This document shows, one piece after another, positions 53,520 through 64,000 of a stretch of DNA of 64,000 nt. How positions within the stretch are numbered: position 1 is the first letter of the stretch; the number at the start of each line of letters is the position of its first letter. The stretch is from Ascarosepion bandense. Taxonomy: Eukaryota > Mollusca > Cephalopoda > Sepiida > Sepiidae. Under the pieces are notes generated by a model that saw nothing but the letters and a program-made list of their open reading frames with translations, made no database searches and had not been told where the DNA came from. Location of the stretch: contig JBBBDQ010000445.1 of assembly GCA_037127315.1 (NCBI GenBank), positions 1,178,501 through 1,242,500 of the forward strand. Direction: 5' to 3'. Both the position numbers and the translations under genes were made by a program.

Positions 53520-55262
53520 TATTTAGAATGACATGCAACCTTTACTACACTATTTACAATGACATGCAACCCTTAATAGCACTATTTACAATGACATGCA
53601 ACCTTAATAGCACTATTTACAATGACATGTAACCTTTAATAGCACTATTTACAATGACATGCAAATCCCTTAATAGCACTATTTACAATGACATGCAACC
53701 TTTAATAGCACTATTTACAATGACATGCAACCTTTAATAGCACTATTTAGAATGACATGCAAACTCTTAATAGCACTATTTAGAATGACATGCAACCCTT
53801 AATAGCACTATTTGCTGCCACCTTTAATAGCACTATTTACAATGACATGCCACCTTTAATAGCACTATTTACAATGACATGCCACCTTTAATAGCACTAT
53901 TTACAATGACATGCCACCTTTAATAGCACTATTTACAATGACATGCCACCTTTAATAGCACTATTTACAATGACATGCCACCTTTAATAGCACTACTTAC
54001 AATGACATGCCACCTTTAATAGCACTATTTACAATGACATGCCACCTTTAATAGCACTATTTACAATGACATGCCACCTTTAATAGCACTATTTACAATG
54101 ACATGCCACCTTTAATAGCACTATTTACAATGACATGCCACCTTTAATAGCACTATTTACAATGACATGCCACCTTTAATAGCACTATTTCTACAATGAC
54201 ATGCCACCTTTAATAGCACTATTTACAATGACATGCAACCTTTAATAGCACTATTTACAATGACATGCAACCTTTAATAGCACTATTTACAATGACATAA
54301 ACTTTTAATAGCACTACTTACAATGACATGCAACCTTTAAATAGCACTATTTACAATGACATGCAACCTTTAATAGCACTATTTACAATGACATGCAACC
54401 TTTAATAGCACTATTTACAATGACATGCAACCCTTAATAGCACTATTTAGAATGACATGTAACTAATAGCACTATTTAGAATGACATGCAACCTTAATAG
54501 CACTATTTACAATGACATGCCACCTTTAATAGCACTATTTACAATGACATGCCACCTTTAATAGCACTATATTTACAATGACATGCCACCTTTAATAGCA
54601 CTATTTACAATGACATGCCACCTTTAATAGCACTATTTACAATGACATGCCACCTTTAATAGCATCATTTACAATGACATGCCACCTTTAATAGCACTAT
54701 TTACAATGACATGCCACCTTTAATAGCACTATTTACAATGACATGCCACTTTTAATAGCACTAATATTTACAATGACATGCCACTTAATAGCACTATTTA
54801 CAATGACATGCCACCTTTAATAGCACTATTTACAATGACATGCAACCTTTAATAGCACTATTTACAATGACATGCACCTTTAATAGCACTATTTACAGTG
54901 ACATGCAACCTTAATAGCACTATTTACAGTGACATGCAACCTTTAATAGCACTATTTACAGGACATGCAACCTTTAATAGCACTATTTACAGTGACATGT
55001 AACCTTTAATAGCACTATTTACAGTGACATGCAACCTTTAATAGCACTATTTACAGTGACATGCACCTTAATAGCACTATTTACAGTGACATGCACCTTA
55101 ATAGCACTATTTACAGTGACATGCAACCTTAATAGCACTATTTACAGTGACATGCAACCTTTAATAGCACTATTTACAGTGACATGCAACCTTTAATAGC
55201 ACTATTTACAGTGACATGCAACCTTTAATAGCACTATTTAGAATGACATGTAACCTTTATAT
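53520..55262. repeat. 32-bp satellite array
   Basis: About 54 units of 'aatagcactatttacaatg' plus 'acatgccaccttt'; period 32 measured between 53826 and 53858. Sub-blocks differ: 'gcaacc' units at the edges, 'gccacc' units in two central blocks, and 'acagtgacatgc' units from about 54895 to 55225. Indels of 1-3 bp are common. No spacers and no coding. Confidence 0.95.
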
Positions 55263-55404
55263 TTTAAACAAGAATCCTCTTTTTTATGGTAGTAAAATTT
55301 AAAACTTTTAGGATATTAGAAAATCATGTATTTCCAATCAAGTTATCAAAATTAATAAAACAACACTGCTTCATGTACATCTAAAACCCATCAAATTTTT
55401 CACA

Positions 55405-57036
55405 ATTGTCAGTCTGTTTCAAAAAGCTTCTCTAACATGTCACAAGAATCATCATATATGTCTCCATCGTAGGGATTCCAGTTCAATTATGCTGAGTTGA
55501 CCTCAGTAGATCATCATCAGTAACATCCATTGAATTAAAGATATCAGATTTTTTCAATGGTTTTATTACAATTTTAATTTTAATTTAACAGTCTCTCATG
55601 ATTTTATCACAAAATCGCTGAGAACTTTGACTTAGACAACAGGCATCACTCCACCTATTGTGAAAAAAAAAACAATCTTTTCACCATTCGGTCATTATAT
55701 TGCTCACTCATGTTATTTTTAAGTAGCTTGTTTAAACAGACACTAAGTGCCTGCAGTATCAAAGTCAAGCTACCAGGAATAACAGCAATATTGGTATTGG
55801 TTCATGATATCCAGGTTTTAGTATTCGCTATTACATGGCTACTAAACGTATTCCAAATCAGTAAACCGCGTTTATTTTCTATGGAACCTGGGTGCCTTTT
55901 CCAAACATTCTCAATCCATAATTTCACACCATTCTCTTCTATCCACCCTTTCTTGTGAAAATGTATAAAAACACCAGGAGGAAAATTTATTTCAGGTTTA
56001 GCTTTGTGTTTAAAATAACCATAGATTTTAATTTTGCACCATCAACCCATGCAGGATGGCACCACCGTAAACCTGATCTTATGTCCTGTACTTAAAAATG
56101 CATTTCTGGCAGCAAGGCCTCTGATTGGGAGGTTGTGAGGAGCATGGAACCACTTCTTAATTCCTGTTGTTCCCAGGTTCACCCTGACCCGGAGTGGTAG
56201 CACCTATTAGGGTCCCAGCTATGGGTAAATAGTTGACCCCCAAATCGGTGTCAAAATGCTATGAAAGTATTTACCAACAAAGCTTTATTGAATGAAAACG
56301 TTACCAACAAGGCTTTATTGAATGAAAAACGTTACCAACAAGGCTTTATTGAATGAAAAGTGTTACCAACAAGAAAAGATAAACAATTCCCCCCAAAAAA
56401 TATAAACAAACAAAAACAATAAAACAAATAAACTAAATAAAACAAATCAAAACGATTTTCAGCATTAAATGACCTAATGAAGGTTGATATACTGGTTAAA
56501 TGAACCAAACAACTTACAAAAAACACCGTTTGGTTACCCAACACTCCAAAGTTCAACAGAGCTTCATCCATATTTTCAAATGGAAACTGGTGCCTTTTCC
56601 TCATCCAAATGACAAACTGATTACTTTGTGATCTTACAGGAGTTTTTGGGTAATTTGTTTTTTCTCTTATTACTAGATTTTTTCTGTTAAAAAAAAAAAA
56701 ATGATTGCACCAGCCAACAGTTGTTTGAAATTCATACTTCTTGGTTTGATATGGCACATTTTCAGGCATATGGTCTTATTTTATTTCTGGTTACAATGTA
56801 GCCATCTTATCTCTGCGGGAGTATGCGTTCTAAAACATCCTTTTCTAACTTTAGCCAAAGAGTGCTTCCTCTTCTTGTTGCACAGTTTTGGTTTGGTTAT
56901 TTTCTTAAATTATCTCCATTTTTTTTCTCCACTGTTGACCAGCTTCTCAGTCACACTGAATTTTCTAGCAGCAGCACAGGTGTTCAATTCATTGGCTACT
57001 TCGATAACTTTCAATTTAAATCTCACTTCCTACATT
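55405..57036 (-). pseudogene. Pogo-like (Tc1/mariner superfamily) transposase pseudogene
   Basis: Minus strand, from the N-terminus: FKLKVIEVANELN, AAARKFSVTEKLV (helix-turn-helix DNA-binding domain, about 57030-56930); VGWCNHFF.. and RKNLVIREKT (about 56715-56650); ENMDE (about 56568). After an inserted repeat it resumes at TGHKIRFTVV (about 56075), DGAKLKSMVI, NFPPGVFIHFHKKGWIEENG, LLIWNTFSSHV (DDE-type core region), IAVIPGSLT, LQALSVCLNK, then SMDVTDDDLL and an acidic tail with YDGDIYDDS. Intact relatives cut and paste their element in the nucleus. Frameshifts, stops and the insertion make it dead. Confidence 0.85.
56100..56518 (+). repeat. Unclassified repeat B, copy 5, inside transposase
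   Basis: Plus-strand copy starting at 'ggcagcaaggcctctgattg', with the usual 'gaggagcatggaaccac' and 'gggtcccagctatggg', a changed middle of three 'accaacaaggctttattgaatg' -type tandem units (about 56270-56360), and the tail 'gttgatatactggttaaatg'. It separates the two halves of the pogo-like coding region and is therefore younger. Confidence 0.8.
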
Positions 57037-57042
57037 CTGTGT

Positions 57043-57150
57043 TTGGGTCCTGGGTATGACGATAAACTGCATCTGGAAGCAAGGCCTCTGATTAGGATGT
57101 TGTGAGGAGCACGGAACTACCTCTTAATTGCTGTTGTTCTCAGGTCCATT
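57043..57150 (+). repeat. Unclassified repeat B, copy 6, truncated
   Basis: Only the first ~105 bp, from 'gggtcctgggtatgacg' to 'gctgttgttctcaggtcc', just upstream of the transposase start. Confidence 0.75.
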
Positions 57151-57297
57151 ATTATATGGAAAACTATTCACTTGACTCTTAGGTTCCAGCAACGAACAGA
57201 AAAAACACTTGGAATGAGTTTTGTCACAATCTTTTCATTCTATTCAATCTCTCTTGTGTACAGCTACTAACTGTACACCTCATGAGCTATTCTCCAA

Positions 57298-57873
57298 GTT
57301 TCTGGGTATGACAGTAAACTGCATCCAGCAGCAAGGCCTCTGATTAGGAGATTGTGAGGAGCATGGAACCACCTCTTAATTGCTGTTATTCCCAGGTCCA
57401 CCTTGACCTGGAAGTGGTAGCACCTGTTAGGGTTCCAGCTATGGGCAAATAGTTAACCCCCAAACTGGGGTCAAAACACTATGAAAGTATAAAAATACAC
57501 TTTTATAGAAATATATATGTGAAAATAGACTTGATAGAAAAATATACATTTTTGAAGGAAAAAATATTTATTACCATAATACATTTTTGAAGGAAAATAT
57601 ATTTATTGCCATAATACATTTTTGAAGGAAAAAATATTTATTGCCATAATACATTTTTGAAAGGAAAAATTATTGCCAGCATTATATTTTTAAATACAAA
57701 ACTAGAAGATAGCTTCAGTTTTCTAAAATACAAAAAAATAGAATTGTTTTCATTAAAATCTGATTAAATCAACCTTCTCTGAACATTAAAAAAATACCTT
57801 AAAACTCCAACTTTTTTGACATTCAATAACCCACAGGAGGTGTTGATATGTCATTAAACAAAATTCAAACTTA
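57298..57873 (+). repeat. Unclassified repeat B, copy 7
   Basis: Complete copy. The middle part has a local tandem expansion: 'aatacatttttgaaggaaaa' units repeated about four times at 57575-57665. Ends with 'gttgatatgtcattaaac'. Confidence 0.85.
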
Positions 57874-58245
57874 TACATTCTGTGTTTTACTGGTGATTCC
57901 ATGATTGATATAGTTATAAGTTAATAAGAGATTTCAACTGGCTTAGCCAGAAATTAGGAACAGACTGAACAAAAACAATTCTACACCAGTCTGTTTGTAA
58001 TTGTTTAGATGAAAGAAGAGAAAGAAGAATCAGTACTTGCAAGAGATCACACGATGGATGGAATAAAAATAAAACAATGATTTCCTTTTTAGGTGACGTG
58101 TGTGGGGAAAAGCATGATATAGAATTGGTTTTGTTATTTTTTTTAATTTCAATTTCTTGTGATACAGTAACATTTCTAATAACATTATCTTTATGTAATC
58201 AATAAACAGCCATCCTATAGGATAAATTCACAAAAAATTGCTGTT

Positions 58246-58285
<40 letters not shown>

Positions 58286-58704
58286 ACATTTTATCTAAAG
58301 GTCACCTTATACAGGGAAATATATGGTAATTGGAATTAACTGACTTATTTATGTTTATAAAGCATTGCTCAAATCCAGCAGACAAACTGAAGGCTCGAAC
58401 CAACTAACAAGCTATTAAATGTAATGAAACCATAGATCTTTGCCTTGTCCATTTAAATGAAGGCAAATGCAATTAATTTGTTCAGATTCTATCAATTACT
58501 TAACGGATTGATTTGACCAAATGTTTCCAATTAAGTTTTCTACACATAAAGATAATAAGCAATACAAATTTTTCCTCATCTTAACTGGAACCATGTGTGT
58601 TTTTGCTTTTAGTTCTCCAATTCTCTGTTGAATTATGAATCGGTTTCTAAACACTTATGATGTATTGCCAAGCAAAGTGCTGAGAATCATAAAAAATTTT
58701 TTAT
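57874..58704. other. Unique DNA; possible pogo right terminus
   Basis: Contains a 37-bp poly-T at about 58246-58282, then 'ggtcaccttatacaggg' at 58299, the inverse of the 'taagatgacc' type terminus at 52.2 kb. No gene recognised. Confidence 0.4.
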
Positions 58705-58870
58705 AATAGTGTGCTACACTGCTATGTCGCAGTAAATGTTGGATAATTTCCCCCTAAATGAAGAGAAAACTGGAGGTAATGAAATATAGCTCTACTGAAG
58801 GATACTGAGAATTCTATGAATGGAACATAGAAGCAACAAGGAAAGGGATGCAGTACAGTATATTATTTTT
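58705..58870 (+). pseudogene. RTE-like LINE fragment
   Basis: Plus strand follows the order SECW ('gtcgcagtaaatgttgga'), MKRKLEV-like, SSTEG(Y/M)L-RIL and W.EH-like. Short and decayed. Confidence 0.5.
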
Positions 58871-59499
58871 ACTGTTCACCCAGTACAAGGCCCAAGGTAG
58901 ACGATTACTGAGTGAGATTGTTAAAAGGGGTAAGATGGTATTATGAAGTTGAATAGGATAGATATTGGTAAACCCCGGACTGAAAAAGAGACTAAATATT
59001 GTATTTGTCAGGTAAGCATAAAAAGAAAAAAAATTTCACATATTGTAGAAAAAAAAAATTAAAGTTTTTTTTTTTTTTTTTTTTTTTTTTTCATTGAGCA
59101 ATATTTTTACAAGGTATTTTAATTGCAGGGGATGTCATTAATTGAAGGGGGAACTCCAAAATTCATACCAAAGAAGAAAACAGACAATAGTACATATTCT
59201 AAAATATATTGTGAGGAACATCAGAGTAAAATGTTTAATTTGGTATGTTAATATTTATTTGATAAAAGTTTTATGCTAATGCCTTATCACCCCTTATTCA
59301 TTTTATGCTAATGTCTCCCCCCGCCCATTCATTTTACTCACTTAGCACATTTTGCACCACTGTAGTCCACACTCCCCTCACATCTCACAATTGTGGTTCA
59401 TGGTGACATTCAAAGCAGAATAGTACAATGGCTTGCCGGTTTCTTTTTGCACCAGGTTGCAGAGGTTACATTTTTTCTTCTTCCCAAAGGTGAATTTGT
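58871..59499. other. Unrecognised sequence
   Basis: Poly-T at about 59067-59092. No gene recognised. Confidence 0.4.
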
Positions 59500-59645
59500 T
59501 TTCGAAGTTTCCGTCTCTTTCCTTCTATCCATCTTGTGAGTATCAGATTCTCCAAGTCCTCCTTCCTCATTACATGTCTGAGAAAATTCAGCTGTCTCTT
59601 CCTGATAAATATAAGTTTCTTTTTAATTTCCATAACTCACATCCA
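59500..59645 (-). pseudogene. RTE-like LINE fragment
   Basis: Plus-strand view 'tgagtatcagattctccaag' and 'cctcattacatgtct' correspond to LENLILTGQ and HVMRKE on the minus strand. About 145 bp only. Confidence 0.65.
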
Positions 59646-59749
59646 ATAGAGTACTTCATAAAGTTAAACTACCAAAGACAAAAACTCAGAACAATTACCA
59701 TGAATATACTTACAAAAAAGGCAGAAGGAAGCCATGTTACAGAGGGAAT

Positions 59750-60030
59750 GGAGAAATCGGTAGAGCCAAGTTTGAATTCTAGTTGATTTCGTTGCATTCA
59801 CTTACCCATAAATACCCTTAGGAAATGTACTAATCTGCCACTTGTCTCTCCAGCTTTGGTTTAAATAGCAGAACAGATTGGATTCTATAGCCTTGGTTGG
59901 CAACCAGTCTACCACATAAAGTAATGGTAACCTACTGCGGGAAAATATTCTGCCCAGTCAGCCATGTCTCTTTTAAGACATGATCTCCCAAGCATGTATC
60001 ACGTATGGCATTTAACCGATTGACTAAATT
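59750..60030 (+). mobile_element. tRNA-Ceph SINE, head partly lost
   Basis: Begins inside the tRNA-like unit ('gagaaatcggtagagccaag', 'gtttgaattctag') and runs through linker and Ceph-like block to the terminal 'gtatcacgtatggcattt'. A Jockey/CR1-like fragment begins directly after. Confidence 0.85.
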
Positions 60031-60033
60031 GGT

Positions 60034-60248
60034 GTCAAGGTCTCATCGCTTTGTTGTTGAAATAGCTGCATGGAACTGTAAGTTCTATGCTAAAAGTTCC
60101 TTCTCTTGCAGTTCTCACTTGGGAATCTCTCTTCTGGCTTCTTGATTTCTAGTCAACCTTGAATTTCAAAGATTTAAATGCAATATCAATTGTTATCTTT
60201 AGTCTTCATAATTCTTGTTCTTTCATTGTTCTCTCTCCTTAATTATGT
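60034..60248 (+). mobile_element. Jockey/CR1-like LINE C-terminal fragment
   Basis: Variant subfamily as at 51.8 kb: 'ggtgtcaaggtctcatcgc', 'ctcttgcagttctcacttgg', 'tttaaatgcaatatcaattg'. It breaks off at 'cttaattatg', where a tRNA-like unit begins. Confidence 0.7.
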
Positions 60249-60365
60249 GGGCACTCTGACGTGGTGTAATGGTTACCAAGTTTGTCTCGCTAGAACCTGT
60301 TACAACTGAGTAGTGAGTTTGATTCTCGCTGGGTACCCCACACATTTGGCCTTGTGCCACATTTG
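60245..60365 (+). mobile_element. tRNA-like unit (SINE head or tRNA relic)
   Basis: 'gtggtgtaatggttaccaag' is a good box A and D-arm, and 'gtgagtttgattctcgctgg' approximates box B. The spacing suits a tRNA-derived head with an insertion. It lies between two Jockey/CR1-like fragments that end and restart at a similar 'ctctctcctt..attatg' sequence, possibly a target duplication. Confidence 0.45.
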
Positions 60366-60394
60366 AGTGGTGCTTAGAAAATCAACTCTCTCCT

Positions 60395-61203
60395 TCATTA
60401 TGTTTTCTTCTCTTATTATTATTATTATTATTATTATAAGGCCTATGCTAACAATTTCTTCTCTTGCTTGTAGAACTCTCTTCCAGCTTCTTGCTTTCCA
60501 GTCAACATTGATCATTAAAAATTTAATACAATATCAATTATGAAATGATTTGTTTGAACATTATTTTTTATCGATATTCATATTTAAGTAGATATTCGGT
60601 TTACAATCAAACAGAATTATATATTTATTTCTACCGGCCTGATTATTTACGATAAATTTTGTTACGAAAATGTGTGTCATTCAGCAAGATTCGAACTTGC
60701 AACCCCTATCCACATAGGGGAAGCCACCATTTGATCTGGCGCATCTTAGATCAGTCTAATCGAAATGATGATCAGTCTAATCGAAGTCAAATTAAGCCTA
60801 TAACACAATTTTCGAGTTCATCGTAATAACCATCTCTGCTCTGAAATGAATCGTAATGTCAACAAATGTAAAACATGTTACGGAAATTAACGAAGATTAA
60901 CGAAACTAATCAAATAATCAGGCCGGTAGAAATAAATATATAATACTGTTTGGTCATAAGCAGAATATCTACTTAAATACGAGTATCGATCAAAAATAAT
61001 GTTCAAACAGATCATTTCAAATTGTCAGTTGTTTATAACCAGGTTTCGTTAATCTTCGTTAATATCAATTATCTTCCGTCTTAATTCCTGTTCTTTCGTT
61101 GTTCTTGCTCCTTAATGTATTTTCTTTTTCTCATATTCTTTCACACTCAGTAATCCATTGCATCTCAGTGGCTTTATTGCCATGCTTGGAGTGAAATGAG
61201 AAG
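60395..61203 (+). mobile_element. Jockey/CR1-like LINE 3' end split by foldback
   Basis: 'gcctatgctaacaatttctt', 'gtagaactctcttcca' and 'aatacaatatcaatta' at 60441-60540 are interrupted, and the LINE resumes at 61061 with 'aatatcaattatcttccgtc' through to the tail 'tggctttattgccatgctt' and 'ggagtgaaatgag'. Confidence 0.8.
60542..61060. mobile_element. Foldback element with tRNA-like core
   Basis: Arms of about 110 bp: 60542-60655 and 60915-61025 are inverted copies ('atttatttctaccggcctga' against 'tcaggccggtagaaataaat'). The centre (about 60675-60760) carries a minus-strand tRNA-like unit with 'agttcgaatcttgc'. A second inner inverted word, 'acgaagattaacgaaac', recurs inverted at the right end (61043-61060). 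A 12-bp direct repeat AATATCAATTAT flanks it (60530-60541, 61061-61072), read as the target duplication. No protein. Confidence 0.7.
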
Positions 61204-61379
61204 TAATTTTTCTGATTAAGCAACAATAAGTAAATGTAAAATCTCATAATTTCCATCTGCTATATAGACTAAACAAATTAGCAAACATTGACTGAACTTT
61301 TGTAATTCTTCCATCAAGCTGTGATAGGGAGCAGTTTTGTCCAAAACATAAGATGCGACAAAATCTAAACATTAACCTA

Positions 61380-61520
61380 AATTTTTAATTCATGATTTTA
61401 ATTCCTGTTCTTTTATTGTTCTTGATCCTTAATAATGTATGTTCTTTTTCTCATATTCTTTCACCTTCAGTAAGTCCTTGCATCTTTGTGGCTCAATAGC
61501 CTTGCTTGTGGTAAAATTAT
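61380..61520 (+). mobile_element. Jockey/CR1-like LINE 3' tail
   Basis: 'ttaattcctgttctttta', 'tttctcatattctttcacc' and 'tagccttgcttgtgg' match the tail at 61.08-61.20 kb; ends in A-rich sequence. Confidence 0.7.
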
Positions 61521-62729
61521 TGTTAAAAAAACAAAAAAAAAACAAAAAAAACAGAACAAACCTTCTGAAAAGTATCTTTTGTTATCTTCAAAATATTTAT
61601 AAACTTCCCACGTTGTCTTTGCCATTCTTCATACTTACAATCCCCCAGTCATTTAATTTCCATATTTAGTTAATTTTATCATGTTGATAAGATTGAGCAT
61701 ATTTGGATTATCAGGTATTTTCTTAAATAACACAAATTCTTTCTTTGGGGGTTATCTTTTCTCTTATTAAATGAAGTGCTTTGCTGAAAGTGGATTTGTG
61801 AGAATAAAATTATATCAATTAATTGGATGAAAGGAAAAAAATGATTATTCATAAAAAGTCAGTAGCCTTAAATCAAGGATTACAGTCATGTGTACATTTA
61901 TTTATTGGTATATGTTTGTTGTAAAATAATCTGCTGTTGAGTTGAAATCCAAAACTGTCTGTGTTTTGCAAGGTTTATGTTTCAATTTTTTAACCTGCCT
62001 CACCCAGTCTCTGAGGTTTGACTTTGTTACTAAAAACACGTTACGTAACTTTGACCTTTTTAAACGTGAAGCTGCTAAAGCTCGATCTTGATTTAAATAA
62101 CTTCTTTTTTTTTTTTTCAGAATTATTAATAATTATTGTTATTTCTTAATTTTTGTCTTGACAAAGTCTTAGTCTTTATTTATGGCTTCTGTTGCTTATG
62201 ATCAACAGCACAGATAAAATCATAATAAAAAGCAGCTGAAATTAGGATGAATGACATGATAGTCAAAAATGAATAATTTGTAATGCTTGCTTTTTCCTTA
62301 ATTCAACAAATAATTGTACTCAATTTTGGTTGCTCTCTTTTAATCAGTCTCTACTAAACATATCCTATTTCAAAGAACAACAATTATGGTAGTTTAATTT
62401 CTTTTTTTATTTTTCTTCCCTTAAAAAAAAAATTGATGAGGAAGATAAAGAAAAATATGTTGGTTGCATTTATTTTAACAAAGCTAACTAAGGCATAACC
62501 ACACCCAATATAATTTAAGTCTCTTGAGTATGTGTGGCCGTTCCCAGAGAACGTTTTAAAATCTCAGAGATGAAAGAATATGGAACTAGTAGGATATGAA
62601 AACCAAATGGAAAAAGAGAAACAAATTTTGATCTGCAGTCCTGCTCAGCAATTTGCCTGTCCAAGATTATCTGTTTCTGAAGAGTAAATAAAAAATATGA
62701 AGATACTGTTGTTGGTTTTGATCATTTCA
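61521..62729. other. Unique AT-rich DNA
   Basis: No gene, RNA or known repeat recognised over about 1.2 kb. Confidence 0.45.
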
Positions 62730-62930
62730 TTTTTTACAGCTCATCAGCCCCTTTGCAGGTTATTTAAAGCCAGAAAATATTTTTACATTGTGAGAATTTT
62801 TGGAGATAATAATAATAATAATTAACTGATACAAATTTTGATTTCGAATTCCCAGCCATTACTCGTTACATCACCTGCACACACAAGCTTATAGCACCTG
62901 TTATTCTCATTTAGTCACTAAGAAAAATTG
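62730..62930 (-). mobile_element. 5S-tRNA SINE, short-tail subfamily
   Basis: Minus strand: end of the 5S-like unit ('aacaggtgctataagc'), tRNA-like unit ('gtgatgtaacgagtaatggc', 'ggaattcgaaa'), then the tail 'atattttctggctttaaata' and 'acctgcaaagggg'. A (TAA)n run lies in the body. A second copy of only the tail follows at 62936-63000, also minus. Confidence 0.7.
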
Positions 62931-63009
62931 ATTGATTCATTTTTTACAGCGTATCAACTTTGCAGGTTATTTAAAGCCAGAAAATATTTTTAGATTGTAA
63001 GGATTTTTT

Positions 63010-63717
63010 GGCAGACCTGAAGTATCCTACCACCACGTTTTTCCTTTTTTTTTTTTTTTTTTTTTCACTGTCGTCCTATCGATTGTTAACTATAGATTTC
63101 CGATTATCAAAAACAATTTGGAAAAATTGCAATATTTAAACAAATTTGGTGTGGGGGATCAGTTTCTCGTACAATGATAAAGTAAATCGATCCTTCATTT
63201 TCAATCCAATCGCATTGGGGTCGCTTTGTTTATGTTAATTCTTTTGGGACGAGTTCTTGCCCTTGGGGTGACCTTTTTTTTCCTTTTTTTTTTTTTTTTT
63301 TAACAAGTTGTTGCTCTTGTTCTTGTCTTTCCCATGATTTCTTCGTTACTTACAATGGCATCTTCTTCTGAAACTCCAAGAATGGCTCTATTTAGCAAAG
63401 GATTCAGTCATTGAATATGCACATACCCAAACCCTAACCCATTTAACTAAAGAAAGGTCCAAAAAAATTTTTAATGTACAAATTTACGGTTGACGGTAAT
63501 GTCGTCCCGGCAACTGTTTTCAAAATGAAGGGTTGATTTACTATAACGTTGTATGAGAAACTGACCCCCACCAAAATAAAATATTTGTTCAAATATTGTA
63601 CTTTTTCCAAATTTTTTTTTGATAATGATAAAGCTTAGTGGGTAATTGATAGGACTGCATTGAAAAAATTGAAAAACGGCGAAAATAAATGTGGTGGTAG
63701 GATACTCCAGGTTCGCC
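63010..63717. mobile_element. Foldback DNA transposon, second copy
   Basis: Ends GGCAGACCTGAAGTATCCTA at 63010 and the inverse TAGGATACTCCAGGTTCGCC at 63717. Same family as 9583-10385 by 'cctaccaccacgtt', 'caatatttaaaca' and 'gttgtatgagaaactgac'. The flanks 'ggattttt' and 'ggattttc' suggest an 8-bp duplication with one change, offset by one base. Confidence 0.75.
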
Positions 63718-63769
63718 GGATTTTCTTCTCTTTTTGTTAGATGATAATGATTTAGTGATACAACTGATA

Positions 63770-63960
63770 CTAATTAGCCCATAGCTAGGAAGAGAGGTGG
63801 ATTCATACCCTTCTCAAAAGTATTTGTACATAAGTGAATATAACAGACCCAATGACCTCAACCCTCCATTTAACAATTATCCATTACACCATTCACTTAT
63901 CTAGGTGGTGACCAGACTCAACATTGCTTAACTTCAGTGTTTCAATGTGATGTGGCCATA
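63770..63960 (-). mobile_element. 5S-tRNA SINE head, decayed
   Basis: Minus-strand 5S-like unit with an internal deletion ('gtggtgaccagactcaacat', 'ttgcttaacttcagtg', 'gatgtggccata' on plus), the tRNA-like unit at about 63855-63900 and the linker beginning 'gcccatagctaggaagag'. Confidence 0.7.
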
Positions 63961-64000
63961 AATGAATATTGTTGGAATTAAGCCAGATAAAGGAAAAATG

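Noticed and set aside
53520..55262. CRISPR-like regular array
   Set aside because: Units are contiguous with no unique spacers, and the genome is eukaryotic; it is a satellite.
55500..55530. Minus-strand CTGATGA near 55.52 kb as a hammerhead
   Set aside because: No following stem or GAAA; it lies in the pogo-like coding region.
56701..57105. 134-codon plus-strand hydrophobic frame as a membrane protein gene
   Set aside because: It is antisense to the pogo-like transposase remnant.

Overview
This window is intergenic or intronic DNA of an animal, and almost all recognisable content is transposon and repeat debris. I found no intact host protein gene, no exon chain I trust, and no prokaryotic feature. 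The sequence is AT-rich and carries (TA)n and (GT)n microsatellites and long poly-T runs. Every LINE copy is 5'-truncated and decayed. The lineage signal comes from the SINEs. They combine a 5S rRNA-like head of molluscan type, a tRNA-like second unit and a conserved central block that resembles the Ceph domain of cephalopod SINEs. Together with the RTE-like, Jockey/CR1-like, Penelope-like, pogo-like and Helitron families this suggests a mollusc, probably a coleoid cephalopod. That is an inference, not a proof.

Layout. 0-13 kb: two minus-strand SINEs, a non-autonomous Helitron, LINE 3' ends, a second Helitron, an 803-bp foldback transposon with an 8-bp target duplication, and a 31-bp minisatellite. 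13-16 kb: a large 28-bp minisatellite that produces three meaningless overlapping open frames, then a tRNA-Ala relic. 16-28 kb: RTE-like LINE ends (one with a paralogous empty site), SINEs, and a roughly 141-bp tandem array built from an RTE 3' end. 28-36 kb: a Helitron inserted precisely in a LINE, a 1.7-kb composite foldback, and Penelope-like debris that includes a hammerhead ribozyme fold which looks complete. 36-41 kb: a complete 5S-tRNA-Ceph SINE, an 880-bp polypyrimidine tract, a hAT-type non-autonomous element and a 45-bp tandem repeat. 41-52 kb: mosaic LINE pieces and the longest Jockey/CR1-like reverse transcriptase remnant (47.2-48.95 kb, minus). 52-58 kb: nested SINEs, a 1.7-kb 32-bp satellite and a pogo-like transposase pseudogene split by another repeat; these may all sit inside one decayed pogo element of about 6 kb. 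58-64 kb: more LINE and SINE debris, a foldback element with a tRNA-like core inserted in a LINE, and a second copy of the foldback family seen at 9.6 kb.

How the parts relate. The SINEs carry internal RNA polymerase III type promoters and have no coding capacity, so they must borrow LINE machinery. The RTE-like and Jockey/CR1-like LINEs are represented mostly by their 3' ends, as expected for 5'-truncated target-primed insertions. Several nested insertions (Helitron in LINE, foldback in LINE, SINE in SINE, unclassified repeat in transposase) give relative ages. The most interesting items are the hammerhead ribozyme at about 34.6 kb with its decayed relatives, the modular 5S-tRNA SINE families, and the insertions whose empty sites can be reconstructed from the window itself.
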